Assembly (NCBI GenBank): GCA_030148225.1
Contig: JASBTX010000038.1
Coordinates: 216,434-280,433, forward strand
Direction of reading: 5' to 3'
From: Paracoccaceae bacterium
Lineage (GTDB): Bacteria > Pseudomonadota > Alphaproteobacteria > Rhodobacterales > Rhodobacteraceae
DNA: 64,000 nt
A program made the position numbers and the translations under genes. Positions within the stretch are counted from its first letter, which is position 1. Every line of letters begins with the position of its first letter. Below, piece after piece: positions 53,742 through 63,399 of the stretch. The notes under the pieces are model-generated. The model did not search any database. It saw only the letters and a list, made by a program, of their open reading frames with translations, and had not been told where the DNA came from.

Positions 53742-54378
53742 ATATCAGCGGCAGGATCAGTGCCGCGACACCGACGCCGATCACCTGCATCAGGATGATC
53801 ATCGGCACATGGGCGGGATCGATGCCCGCGAATGTATCCGACAGGCCGCGCGCGATGGTCACGGCGGGATTGGCAAAGCTCGTTGATGAGGTGAACCAGT
53901 AGGCCCCGGTGATATAGAGCCCCACCAGCGCGGGAATGGCATCGGGCCGGTTCTTCAGCCCGCCGAAAATTACGAAAAGCAGCCCGAACGTGGCAAGGAT
54001 TTCCGACACCCAAAGATTGGCACCGGTGCGGCTGGTGGCAGAGAATTGCAGAACCGGCAGGTCAAACATGACATGGGTCAGCCAGACCCCGGCGATACCA
54101 CCTGCGATCTGCACCCCGACATAGGCCAGCGCGAGGCCCGGCAGGATGTCGCGGCGCAGGGCAAAGGCCAGCGTCACCGCCGGGTTAAAATGCGCGCCCG
54201 AGACGGGGCCAAGCGTGGTGATGATCGCATAAAGCATGCATCCTGTGGCAATCGCATTGGCCAGAAGCGCGAGCGCCACATTGCCGCCCGAGAGCGCGTC
54301 GCCCATGATGCCCGATCCGACCACGCCGATCAGCAGAAAGGCCGTGCCGATGAATTCAGCGAGGAGTTTTGATGTCAT
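53725..54378 (-). CDS. aqpS: Aquaglyceroporin (AqpS-like, arsenic-associated)
   Basis: A 217-residue MIP-family channel with six helices and two NPA loops (GAHFNPAVTLAFAL and SFANPAVTIARGL). It opens with MTSKLLAEFIGTAFLLIGVVGSGIMG. It overlaps the downstream end of the arsC-type phosphatase gene by 4 bp. This aqpS-arsC pairing is known from Sinorhizobium meliloti, where the channel releases arsenite formed by ArsC. No arsR or arsH gene is visible here. The function is inferred from context and family. Confidence 0.85.
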   Translation of the reverse strand: MTSKLLAEFIGTAFLLIGVVGSGIMGDALSGGNVALALLANAIATGCMLYAIITTLGPVSGAHFNPAVTLAFALRRDILPGLALAYVGVQIAGGIAGVWLTHVMFDLPVLQFSATSRTGANLWVSEILATFGLLFVIFGGLKNRPDAIPALVGLYITGAYWFTSSTSFANPAVTIARGLSDTFAGIDPAHVPMIILMQVIGVGVAALILPLIFTSER

Positions 54379-54851
54379 GTCAGACGTCCGATGTCATTGA
54401 GCGCACCCAGTAGATTTTCGGGTGTCATATCCTCAAATTCCAGCGCCAGAAATGCCTTGGCACGGTTGGCCAGCAAATCATATGCGGCCCTGAACCCGGC
54501 GGCCTGTTCATCGGCGGGCAGGGCGGCGGGGTCATCGACGCCCCAGTGCACCCGCAGCGGTGCACCATGCCAGATCGGACAGGTTTCACTGTCAGCATTG
54601 CCGCAGACGGTAATCACCAGATCCAGTACCGGCGCGCTGGTGGCGGCAAAGACGTCCCACGATTTGGAGCGCAGCCCGGAGGTGTCATAACCCCGGGCGT
54701 CAAGGAGTTGCAGCGACATCGGGTGCACCCGGCCCACGGGCTGCGATCCGGCCGACCATGCCGAGATCCGGCCCGCGCCATGGCGGTTCAGGATCGCCTC
54801 GAGCAGGATCGAGCGGGCGGAATTGCCGGTGCAGAGCACAAGGATATTCAT
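54375..54851 (-). CDS. arsC: Arsenate reductase, low-molecular-weight phosphatase type
   Basis: A 158-residue protein of the LMW tyrosine-phosphatase fold. The active loop is CTGNSARS (Cys7, Arg13), with the general acid expected near the C-terminal half. Further cysteines at 83 and 91 (CGNADSETC) match the disulfide relay of thioredoxin-linked ArsC, favouring arsenate reductase over a simple phosphatase. Coupled by a 4-bp overlap to aqpS downstream. Upstream is an unrelated binding-protein gene, across 71 bp. Confidence 0.87.
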   Translation of the reverse strand: MNILVLCTGNSARSILLEAILNRHGAGRISAWSAGSQPVGRVHPMSLQLLDARGYDTSGLRSKSWDVFAATSAPVLDLVITVCGNADSETCPIWHGAPLRVHWGVDDPAALPADEQAAGFRAAYDLLANRAKAFLALEFEDMTPENLLGALNDIGRLT

Positions 54852-54922
54852 GACCCCGCGTTAGTCGCCGGATGTAACAGTTTCGCGACAGATGCCGCGT
54901 CCGCCTGCGTCAGAGACGCGGC

Positions 54923-56737
54923 TCAGCCCTCTTCGTACCACCAGACATCGGGCTGGAAACCCAGCCAGTCCCCATACATCGGCAGCCTGTCGGGGTATTT
55001 CAGCTCTTTGACATGGGCGATGGTCGAGATGTCGCGAAACCAGAAGGGGATCACATAGCGCCCCGAGGTCAGGACACGGTCCAGCGCCTTGGTCGCGGCC
55101 AGAAAATCCGAGCGCTCGGTCGAGGTCAGCAAAGTGTCGATCATTGCTTCTGCCGCCGGTGAATTCATCCCCATCCAGTTGCGTGTTCCCGGTGCCTCGA
55201 TCCCGTCCGATCCCCAATAGAGCTTTTGTTCATTGCCGGGCGACAGCGACAGGCCGCGCCAGTAATAGGCCATCTCGAAATCATAGACATTCGTGCGCTC
55301 TTTGTACTGGGCGCTGTCGATCATGGTGATGGTGACTTCGACGCCCAGCCGTTTGAGCGCCTCGGTATAGATCGACGATATCGTGCGGTTCTCATCGGCA
55401 CCCTGTTTCAGCAGGATTTCAAAGGCAAAGGGCGCGCCATCAGGGCCGGTCATCACCCCATCCTCTACCGTGTATCCGGCATCTTCGAACAATTTCAGTG
55501 CCTTGCGGATATTGGCGCGGTTGCCTTCGCTGCCGTCGGATACCGGCAGAACATAGCCCTCTAGCGCGCCGGGCATCAGCGTATCGCGGAACGGCTCAAG
55601 CAGTTCCCTGACCCGTCCTTCGGCAGGCCCGGGGGCCATGCCAAGCACGGAATTCGAGAAATAGGAGGTGATGCGCGGCTTTTTCCCGCCATTGACCGTC
55701 TGGTTGATGAATTCGAAATTGAACGCCGTGATCAGCGCCTCGCGCACCCGCCAGTCGGCAAATTTCGGGTTGCGGGTATTCATGACGAAACCGGCAATTC
55801 CCGAAGGCCGTTTGTGCGGGAATGTCGATTTCACCACTGCGCCGGAGCTGACCAGCGGAAAATCATAGGCGGTTTCCCACTTGGCCTCGTTGAATTCGCG
55901 ATAGGTCGTGATTTCCCCGGCCTTGAACGCCTCGAAGACGACGCCGCTATCGCCGAAATAATCATAACGGATCTCATCCAGATTGGCCTGCCCGCGCATG
56001 AAGGGCACGTCATTACCCCAGTAGTCCGGATTGCGTTTGAAAATGATGAAACGACCCGCTTCAAAACGGTCAACGACATAGGCGCCGGTGCCGATGGGCA
56101 CATCCAGCGAGCTTTCTTTGAAATCGCGGCCTTCCCATTGGGACTTCTTGAGGATGGGGCGCAACCCCATCAGAAGCGCCAGTTCCCTGTCCTCGACCGC
56201 AAAGGTGATGCGCAGGCTGCGCGGGCCGGTCTGTTCGATCGTGTCGATATTGCCCCATGAACGGGTGTAGCGGGGTGAACCTTCGGTGCCGAGTGTCCGG
56301 TAGCTCCAGATCACATCCTCGACGGTGACGGGGGAACCATCCGAGAATCGCGCCTCTTCGCGCAGGGTGAATTCAACCCAAGACCTGTCCTCGGGTGTCT
56401 CAACCGATTCGGCCAGCAACCCGTAAAGAGTGAAAGGTTCATCCCAATTACGGCCCATAAGGCTTTCATAAACATGAACTCTCACGCCCCAGGGTGCGCG
56501 GCCTTTGAGGATGTAGGGGTTGAGCGAATCATAGCTGCCACCCTCACCGATCACGATTCGTCCGCCCCTGGGCGCATCGGGGTTCACATGCGCCAGAGAC
56601 ACAAAATCGGGTGGTAGGGCGGGCTCTCCGTACATAGCTATGCCATGTTTCGGCTGCGCGATTGCCGCGCCACCCAGCGAAATCATCGCAAAAATTGCGC
56701 CTGCGCTGGCGAATTTGCGTAAAAATTCAGTTCTCAT
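54923..56737 (-). CDS. Extracellular solute-binding protein of an ABC transporter (YejA/OppA type)
   Basis: A 604-residue periplasmic binding protein (SBP family 5). The Sec signal is FLRKFASAGAIFAMISLGGAAIAQ; the mature part has DAPRGGRIVIGEGGSYDSLNPYI and later YSNSVLG-like YFSNSVLGMAPGPAEGRVREL, as in YejA-type peptide or microcin-C uptake proteins. No permease or ATPase gene is adjacent: the next gene downstream is arsC. So its transporter is encoded elsewhere, or it is an orphan. The ribosome site is weak. Confidence 0.92.
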   Translation of the reverse strand: MRTEFLRKFASAGAIFAMISLGGAAIAQPKHGIAMYGEPALPPDFVSLAHVNPDAPRGGRIVIGEGGSYDSLNPYILKGRAPWGVRVHVYESLMGRNWDEPFTLYGLLAESVETPEDRSWVEFTLREEARFSDGSPVTVEDVIWSYRTLGTEGSPRYTRSWGNIDTIEQTGPRSLRITFAVEDRELALLMGLRPILKKSQWEGRDFKESSLDVPIGTGAYVVDRFEAGRFIIFKRNPDYWGNDVPFMRGQANLDEIRYDYFGDSGVVFEAFKAGEITTYREFNEAKWETAYDFPLVSSGAVVKSTFPHKRPSGIAGFVMNTRNPKFADWRVREALITAFNFEFINQTVNGGKKPRITSYFSNSVLGMAPGPAEGRVRELLEPFRDTLMPGALEGYVLPVSDGSEGNRANIRKALKLFEDAGYTVEDGVMTGPDGAPFAFEILLKQGADENRTISSIYTEALKRLGVEVTITMIDSAQYKERTNVYDFEMAYYWRGLSLSPGNEQKLYWGSDGIEAPGTRNWMGMNSPAAEAMIDTLLTSTERSDFLAATKALDRVLTSGRYVIPFWFRDISTIAHVKELKYPDRLPMYGDWLGFQPDVWWYEEG

Positions 56738-56816
56738 TTCAGCAACAATCCCCGATCTGCCTTGTTTTCTTAATGATCAGCCTACGGGGCGTTTACAAAC
56801 AATTCAAACTTTTAGC

Positions 56817-56845
56817 TTGGACCTTTCAGGGCAAAGCTTTATAAG
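56817..56845 (+). promoter_or_regulatory. Candidate sigma70 promoter for a small RNA or bdhA leader
   Basis: TTGGAC (56817-56822) and TATAAG (56840-56845) separated by exactly 17 bases, close to the housekeeping consensus. It points right, away from the binding-protein gene. Expected transcription start is about 56852. Confidence 0.6.
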
Positions 56846-56851
56846 GGGGTC

Positions 56852-56927
56852 ACTGCTCGATAGGTTTCTTGCCTGTATGAAACCTGCCTCAATAACTTAA
56901 CGCCGGCTTCGTGCCGGCGTTTTTTTT
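56852..56927 (+). ncRNA. Candidate small RNA or terminated leader upstream of bdhA
   Basis: A stretch of about 76 bases between a good promoter and a strong terminator, with no reading frame. Hairpin one has perfect 7-bp arms AGGTTTC (56862-56868) and GAAACCT (56879-56885) with a 10-base loop. Hairpin two is the terminator, with 8-bp arms and a T8 tract. The layout (promoter, stem-loop, AU-rich linker, terminal stem, poly-U) is that of an Hfq-dependent small RNA, and hfq is present at 33564. Alternatively it is an attenuated leader of bdhA, whose ATG lies 138 bp beyond the terminator. I recognise no known family. Confidence 0.6.
56900..56927 (+). terminator. Strong Rho-independent terminator
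   Basis: 8-bp perfect stem ACGCCGGC/GCCGGCGT with a 5-base loop (TTCGT), followed by eight T residues. It is oriented rightward, in a gap between divergent genes where no annotated gene needs terminating, which is the main argument for the small RNA. Confidence 0.88.
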
Positions 56928-57064
56928 GGGGGTCGGCGGGTCGCCCGGGCACCGCAATGCGCCGCCCGGTTTTCCATCAGATTGTGCAACCCGTATTTCG
57001 CAGCTGCAAAATTACTGCTATGCAGCCGCAGAAACATCCGCTGATCAACGCACAGGAAAATCCC

Positions 57065-57838
57065 ATGTCATTCGAAGGAAAAACCGCTGTTGTCACAGGC
57101 TCCAATTCCGGCATCGGTCTGGCCGCTGCCCGTGTGCTGGCCGAGAACGGCGCATCGGTCGTGCTGAATTCGTTCACCAACTCCGACGAAGATCACGCGC
57201 TCGCCGCGTCGCTGGCGAAAGAAACGGGCAGGGCAGTGCGCTATATTCAGGCCGACATGTCGCGGCCCGAAGAATGCCGCCGCCTGATTTCCGAGGCGGG
57301 GCAATGCGATATCCTTGTCAACAATGCCGGGATCCAGTTCGTGTCTCCGGTCGAGGAATTTCCGGTGGATAAATGGGATGCGATCATCGCCATCAACATG
57401 AGCGCGGCCTTTCACACGACGGCTGTTGCGCTGCCGATGATGCGCGCGGCGGGCTGGGGCCGGGTGATCAATATCGCCTCGGCACACGGGCTGCGTGCCT
57501 CGCCCTATAAATCGGCCTATGTCGCGGCCAAGCACGGCGTGATCGGCCTGACCAAGACCGTCGCGCTGGAAACTGCCGCTGAGCCCATCACCTGCAACGC
57601 GATCTGCCCGGGCTATGTCCTGACACCGATCATCGAAAAGCAGATCCCCGATCAGATGAAGACCCACAACATGGATCGCGAAACGGTGCTGCGCGATGTC
57701 ATTCTGGTCAAGCACCCTTCGCGGCAATTCGTGACGATGGAGGCGGTGACGCAGACGGTACTTTACCTGTGCTCGCCCGCGGCGGACGAGATTCGCGGCA
57801 CCTCGATCAGCCTTGATGGTGGCTGGACCGCGTCCTGA
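57065..57838 (+). CDS. bdhA: 3-hydroxybutyrate dehydrogenase (SDR family)
   Basis: A short-chain dehydrogenase of 257 residues, interconverting D-3-hydroxybutyrate and acetoacetate in PHB/ketone-body metabolism. The NAD motif is TGSNSGIG, with NNAGIQ in the middle and catalytic Tyr/Lys in SAYVAAKHG. The segment CPGYVLTPIIEKQIPDQMK and the end GTSISLDGGWTAS are characteristic of BdhA. The start MSFEGKTAVVTG follows AGGAAA; the track start adds 36 residues. It lies downstream of the candidate small RNA and converges with lysE. Confidence 0.93.
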   Translation: MSFEGKTAVVTGSNSGIGLAAARVLAENGASVVLNSFTNSDEDHALAASLAKETGRAVRYIQADMSRPEECRRLISEAGQCDILVNNAGIQFVSPVEEFPVDKWDAIIAINMSAAFHTTAVALPMMRAAGWGRVINIASAHGLRASPYKSAYVAAKHGVIGLTKTVALETAAEPITCNAICPGYVLTPIIEKQIPDQMKTHNMDRETVLRDVILVKHPSRQFVTMEAVTQTVLYLCSPAADEIRGTSISLDGGWTAS

Positions 57839-57853
57839 GAACAGGGCGCGCGG

Positions 57854-58462
57854 TCAGACCGAGCCGAGCAGCCGCGCGGCGATTGCCCACATGATCACGC
57901 CGATGCCGATATCGAGCCGCCGCCAGACACGGGCGCTTTGGAAATAGGGGGCAAGGCGGCGCGCGCCATAGCCAAGGCCAAAGAAAAAGACGAATGAGGC
58001 CGCCGCCGCCGCGATGCCAAAGGCCCATTTCTCGGCCACCGGTTCGAACTGGGTCGAGACCGCACCGATCAGGACAAGCGTGTCCAGATAGACATGCGGG
58101 TTGAGCCATGTCAGTGCCAGACCGACCATCAACGCCTTGCCGAGCGATCCCGGCCGGGCCGCCGCCGCGCCCACATAGTCACCGCGCCACGCGGCGGCGA
58201 ACCGCAGAAGGCCATAGTAAAACAGGAATATCGCCCCGCCGATGGCCATGATCACGGGCAGCATCGGCACCAGCGTCACGACCGTACCGAAACCGGCCAC
58301 GCCAAGCGCGATCAGCGTGGCGTCAGAGACGGAAAAGAGCAGGCAGAGCCAGAAGATATGCGCGTTCAAAAGCCCCTGACGGATGACAAAGGCATTCTGC
58401 GCGCCAATCGCGAGGATCAGGGAAAAACCGGTGAAAAAGCCGGTCAATGCGGCTTCGGTCAT
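57854..58462 (-). CDS. LysE/ArgO-family amino acid exporter
   Basis: A 202-residue inner-membrane exporter with about six helices. The N-terminus FFTGFSLILAIGAQNAFVIRQGL is the family signature, and LALTWLNPHVYLDTLVLIGAV carries the NPH/D motif typical of basic amino acid exporters. It probably exports arginine or lysine. It overlaps the upstream DUF502 gene by 4 bp and converges with bdhA after 15 bp. No LysG-type regulator is adjacent. Confidence 0.92.
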   Translation of the reverse strand: MTEAALTGFFTGFSLILAIGAQNAFVIRQGLLNAHIFWLCLLFSVSDATLIALGVAGFGTVVTLVPMLPVIMAIGGAIFLFYYGLLRFAAAWRGDYVGAAAARPGSLGKALMVGLALTWLNPHVYLDTLVLIGAVSTQFEPVAEKWAFGIAAAAASFVFFFGLGYGARRLAPYFQSARVWRRLDIGIGVIMWAIAARLLGSV

Positions 58463-59214
58463 GTGGGTTCGGCGACAGCGCTTTCAGGGGCCTCGGGTGG
58501 CGTGCTTGGGTCCTTGGCATTGGGATAGACAAGCCCGGCTGAAATCACGAGCTTGGCCGCATCCTCGACCGTCATATCCAGTTCGATCACATCGCTTGCC
58601 GGGACAAAAAGCAGAAAACCCGAGGTCGGGTTGGGCGTCGTGGGCAGGAAGACACTCAGCACATTCTGATGGGGAAGCTTTTCCTGCACCTCGCCCTTGG
58701 CCGGGGTCGAGACAAAGGCGATGGCCCAGATGCCCCGGCGCGGATATTGCACGAGAACCGCCTTGTCAAAGCTCTTGGAGCTTTGCGAAAGCGCGGTTTC
58801 GACCAGTTGTTTGGCACCGTTATAGATCGACCGGACAATCGGCATGCGGTCGACCAGATGTTCGAGATAACGCACAAAGACCCGGCCCAGAAACCCCTTG
58901 GCGATCCAGCCGATGATAACGGTAAATATCAGGAATACGATCACACCCAGCCCGCGGATGTTGATCGTCATCTCGGGGGCGATATCGATGCCGATCGCCC
59001 GCAGGGCCTGTGACAAAAGGCTGGACGGCTCCAGCCGGGCCGGCACCAGCGGCAGCACCCACCCGTCTATGACCCCTGTGACCGCCCAGATCAGCCAGAT
59101 CGTCAGGGCGACGGGGATGACAACGATAAGACCGGCAAGGAAATTACTTCTCAATCTGGAAAACAATCCTGGTTTGCGCGCGACGTGCGGCTTGGTGGGA
59201 TCTTCGGATGACAT
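58459..59214 (-). CDS. DUF502-family membrane protein
   Basis: A 251-residue protein with two N-terminal hydrophobic segments (NFLAGLIVVIPVALTIWLIWAVTG and GLGVIVFLIFTVIIGWIAKGFLG) and a soluble C-terminal domain. The stretch MPIVRSIYNGAKQLVETALSQSSKSFDKAVLVQYPRRGIWAIAFVS and the later LSVFLPTTPNPTSGFLLFVP identify DUF502, a family of unknown role. The C-terminal tail is Pro/Glu rich. It is coupled to lysE by a 4-bp overlap. Confidence 0.9.
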   Translation of the reverse strand: MSSEDPTKPHVARKPGLFSRLRSNFLAGLIVVIPVALTIWLIWAVTGVIDGWVLPLVPARLEPSSLLSQALRAIGIDIAPEMTINIRGLGVIVFLIFTVIIGWIAKGFLGRVFVRYLEHLVDRMPIVRSIYNGAKQLVETALSQSSKSFDKAVLVQYPRRGIWAIAFVSTPAKGEVQEKLPHQNVLSVFLPTTPNPTSGFLLFVPASDVIELDMTVEDAAKLVISAGLVYPNAKDPSTPPEAPESAVAEPT

Positions 59215-59282
59215 GTCAATCCTCTAGCGCCTTCGTGCTTGTGTCGCAATTCCAAAGCTTGGCAGCACATCGCGATAGGGGG

Positions 59283-60190
<908 letters not shown>

Positions 60191-60194
<4 letters not shown>

Positions 60195-61087
60195 GCGGTT
60201 TCACTCCCACCCGCGACATATTCTGCCGCCGCGTCCAGCGCAAAGCGCAGCGCATCCTTGGGCGTGGCGTCGGCCTCTTCGGCGGCGATATGGGCGGCCA
60301 TGAAGGTGTCACCGGCGCCGGTCACACGGGTGACAAGCACCGCGCGCGGCTCCTGCGTGATCAGGTGATCCGGTGTCGCCTCGCTTGCCGGGTCGGCGCC
60401 ATGTGTAACAATCACGCGGCGCGCGCCACGTCCGATCAGCGCCTTGGCCGCATCCGGGCTGGTGGTGAATTTCTGCTGACAGAGCAATCCGGCCTCTTCG
60501 AGGTTGACATAAAGCGTGGCGTTTTTGAGCGGCAGGAGGGGCAGAAGCCGAAGCGCCTTGCCCGGTGAGGCGGGCGCGATACGCAGATCAGCGGCAGCAA
60601 AAAGCGGACCTTGGGCGATGTCGGCCAGAAGCGCCTCGGTCAGGTTGCCGTCGAGTGCGATCGGCCCTGAATAAGGGTTCTCAGCAGTGCCTAGCCGCCC
60701 GTCGGAAAGCGGCGCCAGTATCTTGGCCCCCGCCGCCTCGAGCGAATGTGCATCGGCGATGGCCGCAATCAGGCCATTGGCACCCTCGATCGCCATATAG
60801 CGGTCGGTCGGCAGATCGTCGGAGCGATAGACATATGATGTATCGAGACGATGGCGTGTGCAGGCGGCCAGCAATTCGTCGCCTTCCTCGTCCCGGCCGA
60901 TGGCGGTCAGGATGGCCGGTCTGAGGCCGAAACGACCCATCGTCATGGCGATATTCAGCGCCACACCACCGGGAATGCGGGTGATCCGGCCCGGCACGTC
61001 ATTGCCGGCGCGCATGTGAATAGGCGCGCGGCCGATAATGTCCCAGAGGACCGAGCCGATGCAGAGGATATCCGATTTGTCAGACAT
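60191..61087 (-). CDS. psuK: PfkB-family carbohydrate kinase, pseudouridine kinase by context
   Basis: A 298-residue ribokinase-like kinase. The start [21 protein letters not shown] fits the family; the track start adds 38 residues. PfkB motifs are [15 protein letters not shown] (near residue 40) and [19 protein letters not shown], with catalytic Asp in GAGD. Coupling to psuG makes phosphorylation of pseudouridine the likely reaction; without psuG the substrate could not be named. It is divergent from rpsB. Confidence 0.92.
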
Positions 61088-61165
61088 GAGGCGCCTTTCT
61101 GAACCAGCCCCCGCCAAACGGCAAGGGCGGGTAGATGGCAAAGCGCGGAAATCATACGCAGGGGG

Positions 61166-61193
61166 CTTGCAAATGCGGGCAGGGGGGGATAAT
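61166..61193 (+). promoter_or_regulatory. Possible rpsB promoter
   Basis: TTGCAA (61167-61172) and GATAAT (61188-61193) with a short 15-base spacer (16 if the -35 is read one base earlier). The G-rich spacer is unusual. It would give a 5' leader of about 110 bases before the rpsB ATG, room for S2 autoregulation, but I see no defined leader structure. Confidence 0.35.
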
Positions 61194-61310
61194 GCGCCCA
61201 CACTTCACAGGCAAAGCTTGGGCCAAGCGGGGAGACATCCCGCAAGGTCCGCCGGTTGGGCATCTGCCCTGATGGCTTTGCCGAGGCGCAAACCGGAAAG
61301 GAATTTGGAC

Positions 61311-62120
61311 ATGGCGCTCCCTGAATTTACGTTGCGTCAGCTTTTGGAAGCTGGCGTTCACTTTGGTCACCAGACACAGCGCTGGAACCCGAAGATGCAA
61401 GAGTTCATCTACGGCGACCGCAACGGCATCCACATCTTTGACCTGACGCAGACGCTGCCCATGCTGGATGCGGCGCTGAACGCCGTGCAGCAGACCGTTG
61501 CCAAGGGCGGGCGTATCCTGTTTGTCGGCACCAAGCGTCAGGCGCAGCGGCCCATCGCCGAAGCCGCCGAACGCTGCGCACAGTATTACATGAACCACCG
61601 CTGGCTGGGCGGTACGCTGACCAACTGGAAAACCGTGTCGAACTCGATCAACCGGCTGAAGGCGATTGACGAACAGATGGCCGAGGGTGCCGACGGGCTG
61701 ACCAAGAAGGAACGCCTTGGCATGGAGCGCGAACAGGCCAAGCTGCAGGCATCGCTGGGCGGTATCCGCGACATGGGCGGTGTGCCTGATCTGCTTTTCG
61801 TGGTTGATGTGGCCAAGGAAGACCTTGCCATCGCGGAAGCGCGCAAGCTGGGCATTCCGGTTGTCGGCATCGTCGACACGAACTGTTCGCCCGACGGCGT
61901 CGATTATATCGTGCCGGGCAATGACGACGCGAGCCGGGCCATTGCGCTTTATTGCGATCTGGTCGCACGCGCGGCGCTGGACGGCATGTCGGCGCAGCTG
62001 GGCGCGGCGGGCATCGATCTGGGGGCATCGGACGAAGCACCGGCCGAAGACGTGCTGAGCGAAGAGGCCCCTGCCGAAGCCGCAGCGGCCGAAACCGCGG
62101 AAGCCGCGGCCGAAAGCTGA
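61311..62120 (+). CDS. rpsB: 30S ribosomal protein S2
   Basis: S2 (269 aa) of the small ribosomal subunit, starting [29 protein letters not shown] with AAGGAA upstream; the track ORF begins far earlier in non-coding leader. The motif [21 protein letters not shown] and [15 protein letters not shown] are diagnostic. An Ala/Glu-rich C-terminal extension ([20 protein letters not shown]) is common in alphaproteobacteria. It is in an operon with tsf, 72 bp downstream. Confidence 0.98.
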   Translation: MALPEFTLRQLLEAGVHFGHQTQRWNPKMQEFIYGDRNGIHIFDLTQTLPMLDAALNAVQQTVAKGGRILFVGTKRQAQRPIAEAAERCAQYYMNHRWLGGTLTNWKTVSNSINRLKAIDEQMAEGADGLTKKERLGMEREQAKLQASLGGIRDMGGVPDLLFVVDVAKEDLAIAEARKLGIPVVGIVDTNCSPDGVDYIVPGNDDASRAIALYCDLVARAALDGMSAQLGAAGIDLGASDEAPAEDVLSEEAPAEAAAAETAEAAAES

Positions 62121-62138
62121 GCCGGGACTGATCCCGAA

Positions 62139-62159
62139 GGGGCAGGCGGGACCTGCCCC
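62139..62159 (+). promoter_or_regulatory. Hairpin between rpsB and tsf
   Basis: Perfect 8-bp arms GGGGCAGG/CCTGCCCC with a 5-base loop, not followed by a T-run. It sits where an attenuator or processing site would balance rpsB and tsf expression. Function inferred. Confidence 0.5.
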
Positions 62160-62192
62160 ACATCACCAGATAAGAATGAGGAGAGCCACGTA

Positions 62193-63065
62193 ATGGCAAT
62201 CACAGCTCAACTTGTGAAAGCGCTGCGCGAAAAATCGGGCGCAGGCATGATGGATGCCAAAAAGGCACTGACCGAAACCGACGGCGATATGGAAGCGGCC
62301 ATGGACTGGCTGCGCACCAAGGGCCTGGCCAAAGCGGCAAAGAAATCGGGGCGTACTGCCGCCGAGGGGCTGGTTGCGGTCGCGATTGACGGTGGCACGG
62401 GTGTTGCCGTCGAAGTGAACTCGGAAACCGATTTCGTCGCCAAGAATGCCGAGTTTCAGGGCATGGTTTCAGCCATTGCCGCTGCCGCAGTCGGCGCGCC
62501 GGATATCGATGCGCTGAACGGCGCCCAGATCGGGGGTAAATCGGTTGCCGATACGCTGACCGACAAGATTGCGACCATCGGCGAGAACATGACGCTGCGC
62601 CGCATGGCCAAGCTGGAGGCGGAAACGGTTGTGGCTTATGTCCATAACGCTGCGGCTGACGGCATGGGCAAGATCGGCGTGCTGGTCGGACTGAACGGTG
62701 CCGATAATGGCATTGGCCGTCAGATCGCGATGCATGTCGCCGCAGCAAGCCCGGCATCGCTGAGCGAGGCGGATCTGGACCCGGCCGTTGTCGAAAAGGA
62801 AAAGTCGATCCTGACCGAGCAGGCCCGCGAATCCGGCAAGCCCGAGCAGGTGATCGAAAAGATGATCGAAGGCCGGATGAAGAAATTCCTGGCCGAGGTG
62901 ACGCTGCTGGGTCAGGCCTTTGTTGTTGATCCTGACAATTCGGTCGGGACGGCTGCCAAGAACGCCGGGGTCGAGATCACCGGTTTCGTGCGCATGGAAG
63001 TCGGCGAAGGCATCGAGAAGAAGGAAGAAAACTTTGCCGAGGAAGTGGCAAAGATGAACACCTGA
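62193..63065 (+). CDS. tsf: Translation elongation factor Ts
   Basis: EF-Ts (290 aa), the nucleotide-exchange factor for EF-Tu. The N-terminal UBA-like domain is [41 protein letters not shown], and the conserved core has [15 protein letters not shown]. The C-terminus is complete, with [26 protein letters not shown] ribosome site (GAGGAG) lies before the ATG. A terminator follows at 63085. Confidence 0.98.
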   Translation: MAITAQLVKALREKSGAGMMDAKKALTETDGDMEAAMDWLRTKGLAKAAKKSGRTAAEGLVAVAIDGGTGVAVEVNSETDFVAKNAEFQGMVSAIAAAAVGAPDIDALNGAQIGGKSVADTLTDKIATIGENMTLRRMAKLEAETVVAYVHNAAADGMGKIGVLVGLNGADNGIGRQIAMHVAAASPASLSEADLDPAVVEKEKSILTEQARESGKPEQVIEKMIEGRMKKFLAEVTLLGQAFVVDPDNSVGTAAKNAGVEITGFVRMEVGEGIEKKEENFAEEVAKMNT

Positions 63066-63084
63066 TCAATCTTTGGTCAGCATC

Positions 63085-63118
63085 AGGCGGCGTGGTGGGT
63101 ACACTGCGCCGCTTTTTT
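63085..63118 (+). terminator. Rho-independent terminator of the rpsB-tsf operon
   Basis: 6-bp GC stem GCGGCG/CGCCGC (extendable by a wobble and an A-T pair), a 14-base loop, then six T residues. It lies 20 bases after the tsf stop. Confidence 0.8.
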
Positions 63119-63399
63119 AGTGGATGTAAGGGAGCGGTCCTGCAGTTGCCGGCGCTGGTGTGGAAATACACAGCCGCCGCCGACGCCCGGAAAAACCGGA
63201 TGACCCGCCGTCGACCCTGAATACTGAACCCCCGACAGATCATTTCAGTTCCATGGCCTAATGCCACCACTCACGGAACGTCACGATATTGCCGTGAAAC
63301 GCTTTGTTTGAGAAGTCTTCAACCCACTGAATAGTGGTAGAAAACCGCGATTTCATGCGAAAATATTGCCGATTCCGGGGTTGACTTTGGTCTTCCGCG
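63119..63399. other. Gap between tsf terminator and aroQ with no supported gene
   Basis: About 280 bases on the 3' side of both flanking genes. Minus-strand ORFs of 97 and 67 codons cross it but show no family resemblance. A TTGACT...TATAGG pair at 63381-63406 is spaced only 14 bases and would fire antisense into aroQ. I see no hairpin with T-run and no tRNA. Confidence 0.4.
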
